Source: Phil1 sp964546125 (GTDB taxonomy: Bacteria; Bacillota; Clostridia; Christensenellales; CAG-138). From it: a DNA stretch of 6,543 nt. The notes beneath the pieces were generated by a model. The model ran no database searches and was not told where the DNA came from. It saw only the letters and a list, made by a program, of their open reading frames with translations. A program made the translations under genes and the position numbers. Position 1 is the stretch's first letter, and the number at the start of each line of letters is the position of its first letter. This document shows positions 4,786 through 6,543 of this stretch, one piece after another. Where the stretch lies: the NCBI GenBank assembly GCA_964546125.1, contig CAZJIS010000079.1, forward strand, positions 1 to 6,543. The letters run 5' to 3'.

Positions 4786-5655
4786 TTATTGCCCCTGCGC
4801 GAGGATTTCGTAGAGCCACTCGAGGTTTTCTTTCGTATAATATTCGATGGTGATCTTGCCGCGCTCCTCGGTGCCCTCGATCAGCACCTTGGTGCCGAGC
4901 CGTTCCCGCAGTTTTTCCTGCGCGGCAAACAGATCCGCCGTCTGTTTCGGGCGCTTTTTTTCCTTTGCGGCCCCGGGGCCGTCGGCCTCTTTCACGTTGA
5001 TGGCCGCGGCCTTGTGCTCCATATCCCGCACGGACCAGCCGTAGCGCACGGCATCCGCCGCAAGGCAGCGCAGCTTCGCCTCATCCTTGATGCCGGCGAC
5101 CGCGCGCGCGTGGCCCGAGGAGAGCGATCCCTCGCGCACAAGCTTTTGCACATCCCCGGGCAAGTTCAACAGGCGCAGGGCGTTAGCGATGACGGGGCGC
5201 GATTTGCCAAGCCTTCGGGAAACCTCTTCCTGCGTGAGGTCGTGCTGCTGCATCAAAAAGCGGATGGCTGCCGCCTCTTCAATAGGGTTGAGGTTCTCGC
5301 GCTGCAAATTCTCCACCAGCGCAACCTCGTGCACCTCTTCTTCATCGAACTGCTTGACGATCACCGGCACGCGCGCGAGGCCCGCAAGCCGCGCCGCGCG
5401 GTAGCGCCTCTCCCCCGCGACGATGCTGTAACGCTCGCCGTTCTTTCGAACGATAATCGGCTGCACCACGCCGTGGCGCTCGATGCTCACGGCAAGCTCT
5501 TGCAAGCGCTCCTCGTCAAAATCCTTGCGCGGTTGGTCCGCGTTGGTGTCGATCAGGTATATGTCCGCCTGCACTACGCCCTCGGGCGGCGCGTTGCTGT
5601 AATCCCCCAAAAGGGCATCGAGTCCCCTGCCCAGTCCCTTCCTGTTGGCTGCCAT
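4786..5655 (-). CDS. parB: Chromosome-partitioning protein ParB (Spo0J family)
   Basis: ParB is a CTP-dependent DNA clamp that loads at parS near the origin, spreads, recruits SMC and stimulates the ParA ATPase. The 289-residue product has the expected order. A short N-terminal KGLGRGLDALL (6-16), the ParA-stimulating peptide, comes first. The ParB/Srx CTP-binding domain follows, with QPRKDF (41-46), GERRYRAAR (81-89; the GERRxR CTP motif is intact) and ENLQRENLNPIEEA (115-128). A helix-turn-helix (about 139-162, LTQEEVSRRLGKSRPVIANALRLL) reads parS. A charged linker (about 210-230) leads to a C-terminal dimerisation domain ending IEYYTKENLEWLYEIL. GTG at 5658 is an alternative start, but GGAGG at 5665-5661 lies 5 bases from the ATG at 5655 and only 2 from that GTG, so ATG is preferred. 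It overlaps the parA stop by one base (TGATG), indicating translational coupling. Confidence 0.97.
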   Translation of the reverse strand: MAANRKGLGRGLDALLGDYSNAPPEGVVQADIYLIDTNADQPRKDFDEERLQELAVSIERHGVVQPIIVRKNGERYSIVAGERRYRAARLAGLARVPVIVKQFDEEEVHEVALVENLQRENLNPIEEAAAIRFLMQQHDLTQEEVSRRLGKSRPVIANALRLLNLPGDVQKLVREGSLSSGHARAVAGIKDEAKLRCLAADAVRYGWSVRDMEHKAAAINVKEADGPGAAKEKKRPKQTADLFAAQEKLRERLGTKVLIEGTEERGKITIEYYTKENLEWLYEILAQGQ

Positions 5656-6428
5656 CACGCCCTCCCCCCGTTGTTCGCGATCACCTCGTCCGCAAGCGCG
5701 GCATAGGCCTTGGCGCCCACGCTGCGGGGATCATATTGGTTGATGGGCAGGCCGAAGCTCGGCGCTTCCCCCAAACGCACGGAGCGCGGGATGATCGTAT
5801 CATAAACCTTATTCTTAAAAAACTTTTTAACCTCCACCACCACCTGCTCGGAGAGGTTCGTGCGCGCGTCGAACATTGTGAGCACCACGCCCTCCACATC
5901 GAGCGCGGGGTTGAGGTGCGCGCGCACGAGTTTTACGGTGTTCATCAAATCGGAAAGCCCTTCAAGCGCATAGTATTCGCACTGAATGGGCGCAAGCAGC
6001 GTATCCGCCGCCGTAAGAGCGTTGATCGTTAAAAGCCCAAGCGAGGGCGGGCAGTCGATGAAAATAAAATCGTATTCGTCCCGCACGGGCCCGAGCGCGC
6101 GCTTGAGCACCGTTTCGCGCGCGAGCGCGCCCACAAGCTCCACCTCCGCGCCCGAAAGCTCCTTGCGCGAGCAAAGCAGCATGAGGTTTTCCGCAACGCT
6201 CGGCACGATGGCCTCGCGCACCGGAATGCCGTTGATGAGCACGTCGTATACGCTGTGCTCTGGCGCATCCTTATCGACGCCCACGCCCGTGGTCGAGTTG
6301 CCCTGCGGGTCAATGTCCACGCAAAGCACCCTCTTTCCCTTGGCGGCGATGCAGGCCGAAAGGTTCACGGTGGTCGTGGTTTTTCCCACGCCGCCCTTCT
6401 GGTTGGCGACGGCGATCACTCTTGCCAT
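5655..6428 (-). CDS. parA: Chromosome-partitioning ATPase ParA (Soj family)
   Basis: A 257-residue deviant Walker-type ATPase that binds DNA as an ATP dimer and is driven off by ParB, helping to segregate origins; Soj proteins also regulate DnaA. The deviant Walker A KGGVGKTT (11-18, signature Lys K11 and K16) is intact. Walker A' is VDIDPQGN (37-44), with D40 the residue needed for hydrolysis in Soj, and Walker B is FIFIDCPPSLG (D125). The region IIPRSVRLGEAPSFGLPI matches the family's DNA-binding and dimer surface. The length is standard for the short, chromosomal class with no N-terminal HTH. GGAGG (6439-6435) lies 6 bases from the ATG. A good promoter and a parS site sit immediately upstream, and parB follows with a one-base overlap. 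Confidence 0.98.
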   Translation of the reverse strand: MARVIAVANQKGGVGKTTTTVNLSACIAAKGKRVLCVDIDPQGNSTTGVGVDKDAPEHSVYDVLINGIPVREAIVPSVAENLMLLCSRKELSGAEVELVGALARETVLKRALGPVRDEYDFIFIDCPPSLGLLTINALTAADTLLAPIQCEYYALEGLSDLMNTVKLVRAHLNPALDVEGVVLTMFDARTNLSEQVVVEVKKFFKNKVYDTIIPRSVRLGEAPSFGLPINQYDPRSVGAKAYAALADEVIANNGGRA

Positions 6429-6458
6429 TGTTTTCCTCCGATGTGCGAGATGGGCTGT

Positions 6459-6475
6459 GCCGCGTCTGCCGCGGC
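6459..6475 (-). other. Small hairpin in the parA 5' untranslated region
   Basis: The inverted repeat GCCGCG/CGCGGC (6459-6464 and 6470-6475) with a 5-base loop lies in the roughly 60-base leader of the parA transcript, upstream of its ribosome binding site. There is no U-tract. It may stabilise the mRNA or be incidental in GC-rich sequence. Confidence 0.35.
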
Positions 6476-6493
6476 CTGTCGTTCCCGTGTGTC

Positions 6494-6522
6494 ATTATAC
6501 TTGAAACGGGGGGTGAAGACAA
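6494..6522 (-). promoter_or_regulatory. Promoter of the parA-parB-GNAT-PNPOx operon
   Basis: On the minus strand, TTGTCT (6522-6517; four of six to the -35 consensus) and a perfect TATAAT (6499-6494) are separated by exactly 17 bp. Transcription should start near 6487, giving a leader of about 58 bases before parA. The -35 box is only 5 bp from the parS site, so ParB bound there could contact or exclude RNA polymerase. Confidence 0.8.
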
Positions 6523-6527
6523 TGTAT

Positions 6528-6543
6528 TGTTTCATGTGGAACA
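6528..6543. promoter_or_regulatory. parS centromere-like site upstream of parA
   Basis: TGTTTCATGTGGAACA matches the parS consensus TGTTTCACGTGAAACA at 14 of 16 positions, with T for C at position 8 and G for A at position 12. It fills the last 16 bases of the window, next to the parA promoter. Position 12 G mirrors the C-for-T change of the common Firmicute variant read from the other strand. Chromosomal parAB loci normally carry nearby parS sites, so the context supports the call strongly. Confidence 0.92.

Noticed and set aside
5656..5658. GTG start for parB
   Set aside because: The GGAGG site is only 2 bases away, too close; it is well spaced for the ATG one codon downstream at 5655.
4681..5706. 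A 341-codon plus-strand open frame opposite parB
   Set aside because: It is an antisense shadow of parB with no motif or ribosome binding site; the ParB reading on the minus strand is unambiguous.
1..6543. CRISPR arrays, transposons, attachment sites, tRNA or rRNA genes
   Set aside because: No direct-repeat arrays, transposase motifs, terminal repeats or RNA-gene signatures are seen on either strand.

Overview
The window is a GC-rich (by eye well over 60 % G+C) bacterial chromosomal segment from a Firmicute, most likely a high-GC Clostridia-type lineage. The evidence is a TPP-riboswitch-controlled ECF thiamine S-component (ThiT), Firmicute-style Shine-Dalgarno sequences and promoters, a G5/M23 membrane-anchored peptidase next to murA, and a Soj/Spo0J-type parA-parB pair with parS sites. 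Chromosomal parAB is normally close to the replication origin, so the window is probably ori-proximal, with the origin expected beyond the right edge (inference).

Layout: (1) 1-115, the 3' end of a TPP riboswitch aptamer, cut by the window edge, and an intrinsic terminator. (2) 133-798, thiT. (3) 799-909, a hairpin and a perfect TATAAT box. (4) 910-2091, a type II membrane protein with a G5-like domain and an M23 (LytM) domain. Its G5 region carries a parS-like 16-mer inside the reading frame. (5) 2167-2364, a small FmdB-type zinc-ribbon protein, followed closely by (6) murA, 2380-3648. (7) 3649-3761, a convergent intergenic region with a clear terminator. (8) On the minus strand, read right to left: parS at 6528-6543, a promoter, parA, parB (overlapping parA by one base), a GNAT acetyltransferase and a PNPOx-like flavin-binding protein. 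These four genes are closely spaced and probably co-transcribed.

How the genes relate: M23-fmdB-murA is a plus-strand cell-envelope cluster. MurA makes the first committed peptidoglycan precursor and the M23 protein acts, or once acted, on peptidoglycan or as an envelope scaffold. parA/parB/parS segregate the chromosome origin. The GNAT and PNPOx genes have no evident functional link to segregation. The PNPOx gene is markedly poorer in G+C than its neighbours.

Most notable observations: the parS-like site written into the M23 gene with codons used nowhere else in that gene; a second parS directly upstream of the parA promoter, with the same substitution in its core; loss of one catalytic histidine in the M23 domain; and a near-identical GGGGCGAAYGCCCC hairpin in two intergenic regions. 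I found no CRISPR array, transposon, rRNA or tRNA, and nothing that amounts to a wholly new multi-gene system.
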